Origin: Arenicola marina
Lineage: Eukaryota > Annelida > Polychaeta > Arenicolidae
Direction of reading: 5' to 3'
DNA: 64,000 nucleotides
Assembly: GCA_964019135.1 (NCBI GenBank)
Contig: OZ025263.1
Location: 19,073,123 to 19,137,122, forward strand
In this document: one piece after another, positions 49,740 through 63,400 of the stretch
How positions within the stretch are numbered: the stretch's first letter is position 1
Layout of the letters: every line of letters begins with the position of its first letter
The notes under the pieces: generated by a model
What the model was told of the DNA's origin: nothing
The model's database searches: none
Seen by the model: only the letters and a program-made list of their open reading frames with translations
Translations under genes and position numbers: made by a program

Positions 49740-51870
49740 TTTTTATTCTCCGAAAAGCGGCATATAACACATTGACAATATCGTCACATCTAAGTATCAG
49801 CGATGACATCATATATTGGGTCCCAGTTGGCTTTAAAACTCTCCCTCGCTCTTCCCGGTTTTTCTGCCACTCTGCTCTCTAGCTCAAAATAGTATTTTAT
49901 AAGCCGAATTATAGCCGTTACGTTCGGGGTATCTCCTTTCCACTTACAAAGATATATATGATATTTGGTAACAATAAAAATAAGATTAATCATTTTTTTT
50001 ATGTGGTGAAGCTGCCCAGAGTATAGCAGATGTGAAGGTTATATATTTACTAAAGTTGGATCGGCTTGACTCCTCTAACCATGCGCCTATGTTTTTCCAT
50101 ATCTGCTTTACTATGACTCAATCCTAAAACATATATTCTATTGCTTCGTCATTCTGGTTACACAAGGCGCATCTGTTTGATTCAGCCAATTTTCCCTAAA
50201 ACAACTAAAGTAGGAGTTGGTAACCATATTTCTACACACAAAATTATACTGGAAACTCCGCAGTCGTTCGTCCAGGGTGGAGCTCAAGGGTAACTTATGA
50301 ATTATTCGCCATTGGTATGCATCAATATCTTGGTTAACCTTCTCTTCCCATTTCGATTCACTTGTCTTGGCAAAAGTGCACGTTTTCACGATTAGCTTAT
50401 AGACAACATTACAAATTCTCCCATTCTGCCTTAAAAACATGTATTCTCTTTATATTAGGTTGATTTTTCCGCTGATCTTGGCATTGTGCTCTCAATTATC
50501 TGGGCAAGGTATGCATTAAACTATCCTCGAAGTTCATAATAACATTAGGCCTTTTACAAAACTCGCTCCATCCATAGGGAGAACCGTTTTCACTTAGCAT
50601 ATCGTTATAGAAAATCACCCCTTTCTTCCTAACTTCAGCTTTTCGTCGAGTCAGATTTTCGTTTTTTCAGAAGTAAGAATTCCAAATTGGCGCATCAAAA
50701 GGATGCTCCCCACGTATTATATTTTCGAAATGAATCCATTTTCTTAAAACCTCTGACCAAAAAGGGCTTGCTTTCGCTTCCAACAGATGCAGCCATTGCT
50801 TGTCGACCTCCCAACATAAGGTTTTGTCTTCGCAAATAGTTTCAGTGAAGAGGTTCTGCGAGGCTCCTTCTGTGGCAACTAGTCTTTTATCCAAGTAATC
50901 TTTAACGCCTTTATAAAGGATGTTATGTGGATCAGGTTAAGCCCCCGTCCTCTACCTGTTGTACCATGCGTTTCAGTGCAATCTTATATCGTTTTTTCTT
51001 CCCTAAAGAGGACCGTACAATACCCTCAAGACGATTAACAAATGATTTTTCTGGTAGGGGCGGAACAGATAAAACGTGCATCAACTTCGTTATAGCTAAA
51101 GTTGTCAAAACTGATACCCTGCATCTTAACGACAACTTTACGTCGCCCATAAACTGTTAACATATTTTCAACTTCTACCCCGATCAAAATTTAATTTAGG
51201 TACTTTAGTCAGATCAATGTCAAATGGTATCCCTAGCAGTACTAGCAAAACTTGTGACCCAACAAAGTTCTAGATCTGCGCATATCTTATCTTTATATTT
51301 TGGCCTTCTTCCCAGCCACACTGCCTTCGTTTTGTCGACATTTATCTTCAAACCTGAACATTTGTTTAACGCCTCTAATATCCGCATAGCAGCTCTCAAA
51401 GAACCTTCACTGCCTTCCAAGAACAGAAAAGTCTCGTCGGCATGTTCATCGAGTTTGTACAAATGCTGGAAAAATCAATACCTCTGATATTACTGTCTTT
51501 CTTAATTACCATAGAGAGTGGCTCAACGGCCAAGACAAATACGGTGACAAGGGGTCCCCTTGTCTGCACCCTCTCCACTTTAAAGAAGTCTGACAAGTCG
51601 CTATTGTTAATGACACGGCTAGCTATTAGATTCAAAAGATAAAATATTACAATATGTCCTAAACGACTCACCAAAACCGTATTCATTTAGTACTCGTGTT
51701 GTATATGACCAGTTCACCGTATCGAAGGCCTTTTCGAAATCTATTAACAGTAGCAATGAGGTCTTATTTTGTTCTTTTAAATAATGCATAACATCTTAGA
51801 CTAGCCTCGTTTTTTCGTCAATAAAACGACCGCTTTAGAATCCTATACTCTGCGTTAAGATTAAATATTA
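49740..51870 (-). mobile_element. Dead L1-like LINE, minus strand
   Basis: From high to low coordinates the minus strand reads LLLLIDFEKAFDTVNWSYTT (about 51760), then the RT active-site region as H-A-D-E-T-F-L-F-L-E-G (about 51440; the usual Y-A-D-D is changed), then SGLKINVDKTKAVWLGRRP. Next come QWRIIHKLPLSSTLDERLR and RSFQYNFVCRN near 50250-50330, and a C-terminal piece at 49790-49993. Frame breaks separate these, so it is inactive. Confidence 0.7.
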
Positions 51871-51950
51871 TATGGGTTATATGGGTGTTATATGGAATAT
51901 ATGGGTCATATTGGGGTTATATGGGTTATAGGGGTTATATGGGGCGGCAA
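51868..51950 (+). repeat. Short ATATGGGTT-type tandem repeat
   Basis: About eight copies of a 9-11 bp unit (GTTATATGG). Confidence 0.75.
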
Positions 51951-53307
51951 TTGTTTCTATATTCCCGTTGTTTGTCCTGTTTTGGGGGAGGCGTACCTAA
52001 TACAATGCTGGGTTTGGGAGGGTTCCGCTTTTTTCACCCCCCACGAATCGTTCGGAAAGGGTATTTCACCTCGATGGCGTTTACATCGTGTTAACCGATG
52101 CTAGGAATCGAGGCCGGAGTGCAAACAATGGAACAGCGTACAATGTTATTTGCATACATGAAGCATGATGTCAAATAACTAATAGTGGTATCGGGGGGGC
52201 ATATCTGTCGCTCAATGTCTTAGTTTGATTGCATGTCTAGATGCGCGAGGGTTTATTTACTGTAGCACATTTTACTAAATACATACACCAACCCCCACCG
52301 CGCGCCCATTGCAACACGGCGCGCTGCTATTGTATCTCATCAGACTGTGTAATAACAAGTGCCCCTGAGAGGGGCGAGGGGGGGGGGGGTAGCCATGCCG
52401 CATGTCGATTTTAAGAAAAGGTTCATGTCGCGCGTCGCTAAGTGTAAAGTTGTGTCGGTACTGTCGCTAAATGGTACCACGCATGAAATACGTATTCAGG
52501 GGATACGAGTGATAATTCAGCCAAATATTGTAATAAACTTTTACGCGAGACTTCAGGAACATAGGTAGCGCGAGTGCCACGGAAAGTCGGAGATATTGCA
52601 CTGGAAAGGTAGTAATTTATTCTGTAATTATGCAATTGGTTACATTGGTTACAATTGGTTTAATTTATGCTTATAAACGCACGAACCACTTACTAATCCT
52701 TATGCAAGACAATTGTACGTATACATTCATAAGTAACTATATTATTGAGACAGCCAAACTGGTGCGAAAATAACACACAACAGAAACCTTCAAGACAGGA
52801 TGTATTAACATGAAATATACATTATCCTGATGCGAACCGCTTGGGCCTATGCTGGACGCCCGTCGTCATTTACTATATATAGAGGCGTATTGAACGGAAA
52901 CCTGGTCTGCAGTGTTACAAAACGTATAGTAAAGGCAAAACCTTGATTTTGTGCTATAGTTAATTGTATTTGGTCTGCAAGACAACATTGATCAAATATT
53001 TGTCAAGAAACGCTTGCGCTCAGATACAACCCAGGCGCGGTGATTCAAAACACAGCTAGAACAGGGCAACGAAAACGAACAGACGACTTATTATTTTTTT
53101 CTATATACAAATGACGAGATTGTGTGGTGGAAACTGGTGAACGGTTATATGCTTCATATGCTTCAACACTACCTTCATTAATCAGTAACAGAAAAGACCT
53201 TTTATCCTCGGTAGGTCATATCTCGACACTGATAGTCTTGTCTACGATTAACCTAATAATCTTTACAAAGAAAGACACAGAACCTTCATCCACCCTAAAT
53301 ATATACA
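51951..53307. other. Intergenic, no gene recognised
   Basis: No recognisable exons, element proteins or RNA genes. A poly-G run lies at about 52378-52390. Confidence 0.45.
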
Positions 53308-53400
53308 TTTCCACAGGTGGGTTCAAACCGGCCGCTTGGGCTGGCGTATCGGAGCACACTCGACAGTAGCCGAAGGCGCTATACACTAGGCCACGGGATT
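53308..53400 (-). mobile_element. tRNA-like SINE fragment, minus strand
   Basis: The reverse complement has GTGGCCTAGTGTATAGCGCC (A box) and GGTTTGAACCCACC (B box). It matches the fragment at 19340-19440. Confidence 0.55.
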
Positions 53401-53662
53401 ACCACATGTGGGTCTTGCATATCAATCTATGAAAGGAGTTACAACTGGTCAGCGCGAACATCAACTGAACCGAATAGAAAGAAGCCCCATATTGTTCATA
53501 ACATAACTGTCCAGTCCTCTTTTGGTAGTGTGTATCACTGATCCATACTACATATAATGCGTATCCGTAACCCGACATCATACAATATACAATAACCAGT
53601 TAGTAGTTTAGGCCGCTTTTGTGGAAGGCTGAATTGGACCCATAGACATCGCGGGACAACGG

Positions 53663-53978
53663 ACGCCATGGGGCGGGATTAAACAGGCCCCAGATATACG
53701 CCATGGGGCGGGATTAAACAGGCCCCAGATATACGCCATGGGGCGGGATTAAACAGGCCCCAGATGTACGCCATAGGGCGGGATTAAACAGGCCCCAGAT
53801 GTACGCCATGGGGCGGGATTAAACAGGCCCCAGATGTACGCCATGGGGCGGGATTAAACAGGCCCCAGATGTACGCCATGGGGCGGGATTAAACAGGCCC
53901 CAGATGTACGCCATGGGGCGGGATTAAACAGGCCCCAGATGTACGCCATGGGGCGGGATTAAACAGGCACCAGATGTA
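53663..53978 (+). repeat. 35-bp minisatellite inside a SINE-like copy
   Basis: Nine copies of a 35-bp unit, ACGCCATGGGGCGGGATTAA plus ACAGGCCCCAGATGT, nearly perfect. It starts about 55 bp after TTTAGGCCGCTTTTGTGG, which is the (reverse-read) end of SINE family B, so the array appears to have grown within that SINE. Confidence 0.93.
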
Positions 53979-54490
53979 GTTGTAGATATCCGGTGTAAAT
54001 TTTCTTCAATTGATTATTAAAGAGAATAAAGACCTGGGCTCTTATGCCTGTAAATACGATATACAAGATGGTCAGAGCTAGAAAATCAACGGTCCCTGAC
54101 AGAAAAAAAACCAATCGGGCTAGAATGTGAAGAAATTTAGGAGACAGATGAGAGAAATTAAAGGATGAAGGTCTAAACGTAAAAAGATTCTGGTAGGGAT
54201 AGGCTGGTTGCAGTTGATTCTGCAGGTCCCTTCAATGGGCAGTTCCTTCTTATCCTTTTCCATAACGGCCGCCATGTATAGCTACACACAATTCTTTCCA
54301 ACACTACCCTTTCACTCCCATGAGGCTACCTTACGAGGAAGGGGTCCAAGTCTGAAATAAAATAACAATAAATGACAGATATATTAGAATGTGAATGACA
54401 TAATATGATAACTGACAATATGCATCTGTGTTTTTTTACAACAAATAAATGTATGTTCATTGATGATGATCTTATTATTACTAACAACCA

Positions 54491-57400
54491 TTACATACAG
54501 CGAGGCAGCACCCAGGATTCCCGAAGGCCACCATTATAGTGCTGGGGGTTTCTACCTACCCAGGATGAGGACTTTGGTGGGGCTGCCGTATCATCGAATG
54601 GGCCCGAGGGACCCTGGTGGTCAGAGTAACGATGGGATACGCGAAGGTCAGGGTCATAAGTCAACGACGGACTCTGTAAAAACAGCACAATCATTACTGA
54701 CGAGATCTGGCGATGAATCACAAGCAATACATGTACATAAAAATAACTTGCATCCCAGAGAAAGGAAATGAACGGGCGTTTTAGGCCACATTCGTGCGCA
54801 CAATGGCTAAACTGAGCCCAGTAACCTCCCGGGACGAGGAAGGACGAGCGGATGAACAGTCCTCCACATATCGTTCCCAATTCAAATCCGGATTCGTATG
54901 CGAGACCTATTGATCTGCGATAACCAATACACCAGGGAGACCTCCTCCATAATGATTGAGATGCAATCCCATTTGCACGGGATGGGTTACGTTTTTCCCT
55001 TTTCACTCATTGGTTACTTTGCTGCCCCTATGTGGTCAATTATTCCACTTTCCAAATGGCTGCCATGACCACTAACCCGAGAGGATGCCCTCGCAGGCTC
55101 CGAGGCTAGAGACCGTCCCTCATCGTGGTAAAGGACTTGGCCCGTGACGAGGCCACCGAACATGGGGTCAGGTGCGGTGGGACGGAAGCGATGGGCCGCG
55201 AAGTCTCGCATGACAGACCAGTTCTGGAAAACGCGAATGTTGGGTCGCTTTTAAGGCCATTCAAGAATCCTTGGATAACGATATGAGACGCCAGACAGCC
55301 GCAATGTCAGGTTTGAGGATCGAACACGGGCTGTGGGTGACCAGTGGAAATACGGAGGCGGCTTCTGAGGGACAACGCGATGCTCGGCAACCTTCCCTGA
55401 CCGCACTGAGAGGTCACGACTCCATCACAGAAGAAATCGACGAAAAGACGTTACGAGTGCACGATTATGCACGCAAAAGAACAATGAAATGAAATGTTGC
55501 TTTATGTCCGTGTTGAGCACACGGGGACTCATTTATTCCAAGGAACTTCTGGGGAGTGAATGACTCGGATGAAATATATCCCAGATAACATCACCACACC
55601 GGGTTCGAACCAGACGTTCTTGTATATTACGTCGTGCCATTTAAACTCTGTATATAATACATTTCTTAAGGAAACATATCGTACAAAACGCCCGGGACAT
55701 TGCTACGGAACAATCTGAAATTGCTTATTCAGAGTGACTTCAACAAATATAAGGTGGACGGCTGCCTTTGAACCTCATTGTACTCACGATTGGGGTATGA
55801 TCGTCAACAGCCCTACTGATGTTGACAATTTTCTCTCTGGAGGGCACGTAGTCGTAGGCCGTCTTCTCTAGGGGCTCATGTTCCTTCAGACTACTCCCGC
55901 CGTCCATCCACAACCGAGTCAAAGGACCACTGAAATAAATGAAGGAAATGGCGGTTTACAGAAATGTCGACATGTTGACCGCCCATAAAACTAAAGTTTG
56001 TGTCAGCATACAATATGCGTTTAAGTCAACTGAACGTCCTTGTGCCCCCTATATCTGTACACGTAAATGGTTTCCGCACAATTCAAGAGTTGGTGCTAGC
56101 ACAACAGATGTACTTTGCACTGCTTTGATAATTTGAACTTTAGAATCATGATCCAAAATTGACTTTGAAGAATTAACCAGATTTTACTGTGTAAACGGCA
56201 GCTGAGATATAATTAGGCTACTTGTGGGGAAAGAATGCAGGAATGTACATTACAGAAGACGGACAAGCATAACACCTTACCCAGCCCAAGTTGGCTTAAC
56301 AGTTATTTCAAATTTGATAATATATAAAGCGAAAGAAAGAAACTAGAAAACTAGTAGGCCGGCCGCCAGAGTAATCTGGAGCCGACAATGCGTGCTAAAG
56401 CGTGTCTAAACGGCGGTCTTGCACATGGCGGGGGGGGGGGGGGGGGGGGGCAAGGAGTATTTGCGATTCATCGGGATTGGGCTTTTCATTTAACCGTGAA
56501 CTGGGAATGAGGAACATTATTCTTCGTGAATTGGGAATGGGGTATTAGCCGACCGCCGTGATCAAGGATTTTCATTAATCATGAACCGGGAATTTTAATA
56601 TTAAAACGGTGAAACGCCGATTCTGTCGTAGTCGGGTTTAGGCGGTTTATAAGGTAGGAATATATATAGTATAGTATATATAACATAATATATAAAATGT
56701 ATTTTTTATATTATGTATAGAATATAATACAGTATATGTAATATAGTATATATATTATCTCAGTGAAAGTTCTGTTGTCTAAATATGATTTTAATGATGT
56801 ATGGATTGACCAATCAGTTTATGACGAAAGTGTATTTATTGCTGAGCTAAACCAGAGATTAGAAAACTGTTTTATTGAAGAATGGCATATGAAGGTTAGA
56901 GATCAAAGTCGCCTTAGTGTGTTTTGTACATTTAAGGACCAACTCTTCTTTGAAGTATATTTACTGAGAGTAAATGTTGCCAAACTTAGAAAGTCTCTTT
57001 CGCGTTTTAGATGTTCAGCTCATAATCTCTCTATTGAATTAGGTCGCCGTGATGGAACATTACTTGAAAACAGAATTTGTAAACACTGTGCTGTAAGAAA
57101 TGTCCTTGTTATAGAAGATGAATACCACGTGTTATTGTGTTGCCCGAAGTTTATGGATATCAGACATTTATATATAGACAACGCTTTTTGGAATCCCCCA
57201 ACATACGAGAACTTTATTATGTTGATGTCAAGTGTAGATATGTTTACCCTAAGAAAATTAGCGATGTTTGTGCACACTCTAGAAAAACGTGTCAGCGCGC
57301 AGCTGTAATTTCAAAACACGGAAAATGTTATTATTTGTTGACAAATGTATATACGTTCATTGTTATGTCCCATGGGCCTGAAGGCCTTTTGACAAAATAA

Positions 57401-60400
57401 ACTACCTACCTACCTACCTATTATAGTATATATCAGTGGCGGATCCAGGAGGGGCACAGTGCATGGGCACGTGCACCTCTCTCGTTGGAAAATAGGCGAA
57501 AGAAAGGCACGTGCCACTTCTTTCTCTGAAGAAGGGGGCACAGTATTTCTGCACAACCTCACCAGCACCTCCACCTCACCCCTCCCCCCCACCCCCCTCC
57601 CCCGCCCCGCAAGTTTTTCGGTGGATCTGCCTTGGATAGTACTTAAATAAATGGATCCGCCACTGTATATAATATGCGTAATAACGTGACTGTGTTTCTC
57701 GCGGTTACCCGAAGAAGGCACGGCTGTCCCAGGACGTCGTGTCAGTGCTCGCGTCCGTGTCGGAACGAGCTCCAGCCAATCGCCGCTTCGCTAACCGACG
57801 AGCCACGAGGAAGAGGACAATCGTTGTCATGACTACTATGACGCCCATGATCACAGCGACCACCCATAGCGGGAAATCTGAAGGCCAAATGATGATGAAA
57901 CCAGTGTTATTCTGGTGACCAAGATGAACGTAATAACAAAATACTTTTTACGAACAAAATGCACGATATTGCACGGCGTTCCTGGAATAAAGTAAACGAT
58001 CTTTTTACCCCAATTATTTAAGGGCACTCCGCAGCAAAGCGTACATACCATCGTAAGTTGCCGTAGGACTTGATTCTAAAACATAAAAAGGGAACTTTGA
58101 TGAAAACAATATTATATAGATCTATTATTAATATGCAGTTGATTAGAAAAGTACATTTTACTTTTACCGAACCGCAGTAAGCATGAGTTAACAATACCAA
58201 ATTGTTTTTTACGAAACAGGCAAGGCGCGGTGCTATCATTCTGACTTATCTTGCACAACTTTTCCTTCTAGCAAATGGTAGTATTTTATATGTTTTAGTA
58301 AATATATCACATCTGGAATGGAGTTTTTCCATTTACACGCATAAATATAATTCTTAACAATAATATATATCTGGTTGACCAGTATCTTGTTTTGTCCGTT
58401 TTCTACCTGTAGAAAATACTACTAATACTATACTATATTATATATATTATATATCCTATAAACAGCCAAACAATACCAAACCTTAGGTTTACTTGAATTT
58501 CCTCGCTTATACACGCAAACGACCTAGATTATGCGTCAGGTAAAAATCTATTAAATATCATCAATCAAATAACCCAAAATTATCCACGATGCAAGCCTTA
58601 AAGCACACAATTGCATCCGTAATGAACTTAGCAATGACCTCTTCTTCTCAACTTTACTGTTTTCTCACTCGCTTTAAAATAAAAAATAATAATATGATAC
58701 CCAAAGCATGTTGCGAAGAAGAAATATGTACATATACTGCACCCCGCTTAATGAATAAATCTGTTTGTTACACAGGAAAACGCGTTTCGTGACATTGACC
58801 TTGCGGTGACATTGACCTTGGATACATGACCTTGATCAATATCGTCACCTGCGCCCAAATACTAAATGTTATGTCGTACGCAACGGGTCGTTTGTCTCGT
58901 TCCCTTCATGAAAAAATTGAGGTCAATTTCTCGCCAAGATGCTAATATCGTTCAATGTTAAAGTGGTATTTTTAACACAATTTTGCCACGGGATACAAGG
59001 TACCAATAGGACCAATACGTTAAATAATTTTTAGTGTGATGAAATGAAGAATGTGAACGGGATAACGATTTTCTCGATTTTTGGATCCTATCTTTCACGG
59101 GTTAAGTGGGGGCCGGCGCGATAGCTCAGTGGACTAGAAAGCGCGCCTGAGAGCTTAGCGGCACGTGGATTGGTGGTTCGAGCCCTGCTGTGGCCTATCT
59201 GTGCGGTCGCAGGATAAAGATCCCATGTCTTTCTTGGAAAAGAGTAGGGGGTTATCCCCGGAGACATGGCTTCACTCTCCCTTCCTTCTGCCATTGACAC
59301 GATATGACCAAAAGCGTCTTGAATAACCAACCAACCAATCACGGGTTAAGCGAATTTAAAATTCCTTTAACCTTGACCTTTGAGTTACGCGGCTCATCTA
59401 CGAACTCGATCTGTCGATGGTCCATTCCAATGTTTTTGTAAAAGGAGAGGTCGATATCTTAAGGCATTCGACAGATAATGCTTACAGTTACAGACAGACA
59501 GATAGACCGAATACACTGATATCTGATGCTACTGATGCTAGAGAAAAACAACTAGATCTTTAGTCGGGCACCTAATTGCATTCAGCATTATTCATGTTGC
59601 TCTAATTCGAATTTCCAGCAGCCATGCTAAAAGCTTGTTTCTGTTTTCTGGTAAGGGATGAAGAGATTATAAGACATCAATCACCGATTATGCTGGACTT
59701 TACAAGAGCAGTGAAGTCGTTAACTGTCAGCCGGTGTCACCTAACCCTCTGTCTGCGCACAGTGATTACCACCGTCGTCAGGGTTTGAATCGTTGCACCA
59801 TGTTTTGCAACACCCATTCCGATGTACAGTATCTTCCGATCAAGCGGATTTCGATTAAACGACATGAATAAAATGGGCGTGCATAGTAAAAGGCTTTTGG
59901 TTCGGACAGTTCTTTCGATTAAACGAAGTAATGATACCCCCCCCCCCCCCCCAACCCCCATACGTACGTGTGACCTCAATGCTCCGGGCCTCAATGGGAA
60001 GTTGCAGCACTCCTCCTGTGGCGTTGGACAGCGCCATCTGGATGAGAGTTTCGCTGGTCTCATTGGCCAGCTCCAAAGTGAAGGTCACCTTGACATTCAT
60101 CTGTTCGCTAGCCTGCCTAACCTGCCGACCTGGTCTGTCGGAGTATAAGTGAAAAGAGTGCTTTTGTTCAAATCCCATAATTAATTTTATTTCAATTCTA
60201 AAAACGTTGTAAATCACAAAATCATAATGTTTTAATCAAATCAAAAGATCAGGAAATCGATTACATAAAGGACGCGTTAAGTATCTGATAACAACGGAGG
60301 ATCAATCTCAACATTTAAGAAACGACAGACACCAACCGGGGGACTAACACAAAGCTGAAGTGAGTGAACTCGACGAGGATTCCCTCAAAGTCTGCATGAC

Positions 60401-63400
60401 AGCCGAACACGTTCCACATCTGGAGACAGAGAACAGACATCTCGAATATATACGGAAAATCCAAAAGACATCTTTTAGGCCACTTTTGTGAAGGTCACAT
60501 TAGGCAACGAAACCTTCCAGGACAATGAAATGGGGTTGGATGGAAATTGCCCCAGAGGCAGGAAGCATGGCTCTGCCTGTCCTGCTGCCCAACACAGGCA
60601 GGAAGCATGGCTCAACCTGCCCTGCTGTCCAACAGAGGCAGGAAGCATGGCTCAGCCCGCCCTGCTCCCCAACAGAGGCAGGACGCATGGCTTAGCCTGC
60701 CTTGCAGCCCAACTGAGCTACGGGGGTTTTCTTTTTCATTATGGCAAAATGACAATTTCGCCTATGCACAACGGGGTTAAAAAAACAATAATTTGAAATT
60801 AAATTGTTTCAAAATGCCACAGGCGACTTATCGAATCGCGGACGTTGGCTTCCAGGTCGGCCATGGAATTACCGAAGTCAGCATTCGGCAGCAGTGTAAA
60901 CTTCACGGTATATACATAGGGATGTGTGCTGTTCACGAAATCAACCGGGCATACTAAAACAAATAGAACGAGCAATACTGGAATAAATATATAGAAGTAC
61001 TCGGTTAGATATAATAAATAATTGGCTTGGTAGATAGAAACACACAAGAAATGTCACCCAATCCTCCACGTCGCTTTGTCCGGTTGGACCACGTGACTCA
61101 CAGAGGTTACAGCGCGCTCCAAGCCACAGGCCGACGCATGCGCACAAGTAGCGGCCGTTGTCGGGGGTCGTACAGATCCCGGTGTTCAGACACGGGTCAC
61201 TAGCGCAATCGTCAGCGTCTGAAAAATTAATGGATAGCGAGGACATGCTTGAGCAGTTGCTATTGTAAGGTACGTTAACAGCTGTTGGCATCATGTAACG
61301 CCAACATAAGTATCGAAATAGATGCGATCACGTTAGTTAAATGGCCCTTATCTCTAAACTATCATGTAATGTAACCTCTTATAACAATCCACGGTTTAAA
61401 GGCATGCGCCATGGTGTGACCCGCGAAGCTTCCTGTGAGTCACGTGGCCACCATGTCAGCGACTCTGTCATAATGGTGGTCTCCTCGACCAGGGTTTATA
61501 AAGTTTTGCTGTATGCTATATTGTATTGTATTGATTAATGGTCGAAATAAATTATGATTCTCCATTCTCCAAAGCTCTAGTGCTTCACTTCATTAGTGAA
61601 ATACGTCTAAACTAGAAATTTACTATTAACTTTGTGTTGTCAAATTTACTATACACAATGTATCTGATCTGAAGTAAGTAAGAGGTAAGGTAAGGTAAAT
61701 TAAGGTACGGTAAGATAAGGTAAGGTGCATAACGTGATACACTGAGTAACAGATGAACAGATCGACAATGCTTATTGCAGTAAAATGCTCAAACTACTCA
61801 CACGGTGGCGTCACTGACATCGTCCGTTCCATGGTCAGGGTGGGCGTTCTTAGACTGGAAGGTCGTTCAAGGTCAGTGTTCTTTAATGATGTATCTGAGG
61901 TGTGATGTATTGCTTCATGGCTTTCGGTGCTGACAATGTTAGTCGACACCGCAGCTGTGACACCGAAGGTGGGATCAGTGTCACCCTTAGTGCTGACAAT
62001 GTCAGTCGACGCCGGAGCTGTGACACCGAAGGTGGGATCAGTGTCACCCTTAGTGCTGACAATGTCAGTCGACGCCGGAGCTGTGACACCAAACGTTGGA
62101 TCAGTGTCACCCTTATTGCTGACAATGTCAGTCGACGCCGGAGCTGTGACACCGAAGGTGGGATCAGTGTCACCCTTAGTGCTGACAATGTCAGTCGACG
62201 CCGGAGCTGTGACACCGGAAGTGGGATTAGTGTCACCCTTAGTGCTGACAATGTCAGTCGACGCCGGAGCTGTGACACCGAAGGTGGGATCAGTGTCACC
62301 CTTAGTGCTGACAATGTCAGTCGACGCCGGAGCTGTGACACCAAAGGTGGGATCAGTGTCACCCTTAGTGCTGACAATGTCTGTCGACGCCGGAGCTGTG
62401 ACACCGAAGGTGGGATCAGTGTCACCCTTAGTGCTGACAATGTCAGTCGACGCCGGAGCTGTGACACCGAAGGTAGGATTAGTGTCACCCTTAGTTCTGA
62501 CAATGTCAGTCGACGCCGGAGCTGTAACACCGAAGGTGGGATCAGTGTCACCCTTAGTGCTGACAATGTCAGTCGACGCCGGAGCTGTGACACCAAAGGT
62601 GGGATCAGTGTCATCCTTAGTGCTGACAATGTCAGTCGACGCCGGAGCTGTGACACCGAAGGTGGGATTAGTGTCACCCTTAGTGCTGACAATGTCAGTC
62701 GACGCCGGAGCTGTGACACCGAAGGTGGGATCAGTGTCACCCTTAGTGCTGACAATGTCAGTCGACGCCGGAGCTGTGACACCGAAGGTGGGATTAGTGT
62801 CATCCTTTGTGCTGACAATGTCAGTCGACGCCGGAGCTGTGACACCGAAGGTGGGATCAGTGTCTCCCTTAGTGCTGACAATGTCAGTCGACGCCGGAGC
62901 TGTGACACCGAAGGTGGGATCAGTGTCACCCTTAGTGCTGACAATGTCAGTCGACGCCGGAGCTGTGACACCGAAGGTGGGATTAGTGTCATCCTTTGTG
63001 CTGACAATGTCAGTCGACGCCGGAGCTGTGACACCGAAGGTAGGATCAGTGTCACCCTTAGTGCTGACAATGTCAGTCGACGCCGGGGCTGTGACACCGA
63101 AGGTGGGATCAGTGTCACCCTTAGTGCTGACAATGTCAGTCGACGCCGGAGCTGTGACACCGAAGGTGGGATCAGTGTCACCCTTAGTGCTGACAATGTC
63201 AGTCGACACCGGAGCTGTGACACCGAAGGTGGGATCAGTGTCACCCTTAGTGCTGACAATGTTAGTGGACGCCGGAGCTGTGACACCAAAGGTGGGATCA
63301 GTGTCACCCTTAGTGCTGACAATGTCAGTCGACGCCGGAGCTGTGACACCCAAGGTGGGATCAGTGTCACCCTTAGTGCTGACAATGTCAGTCGACGCCG

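Noticed and set aside
59113..59200. tRNA gene
   Set aside because: A and B boxes are present but the acceptor stem does not close, and the unit continues into a SINE body with a target-site duplication.
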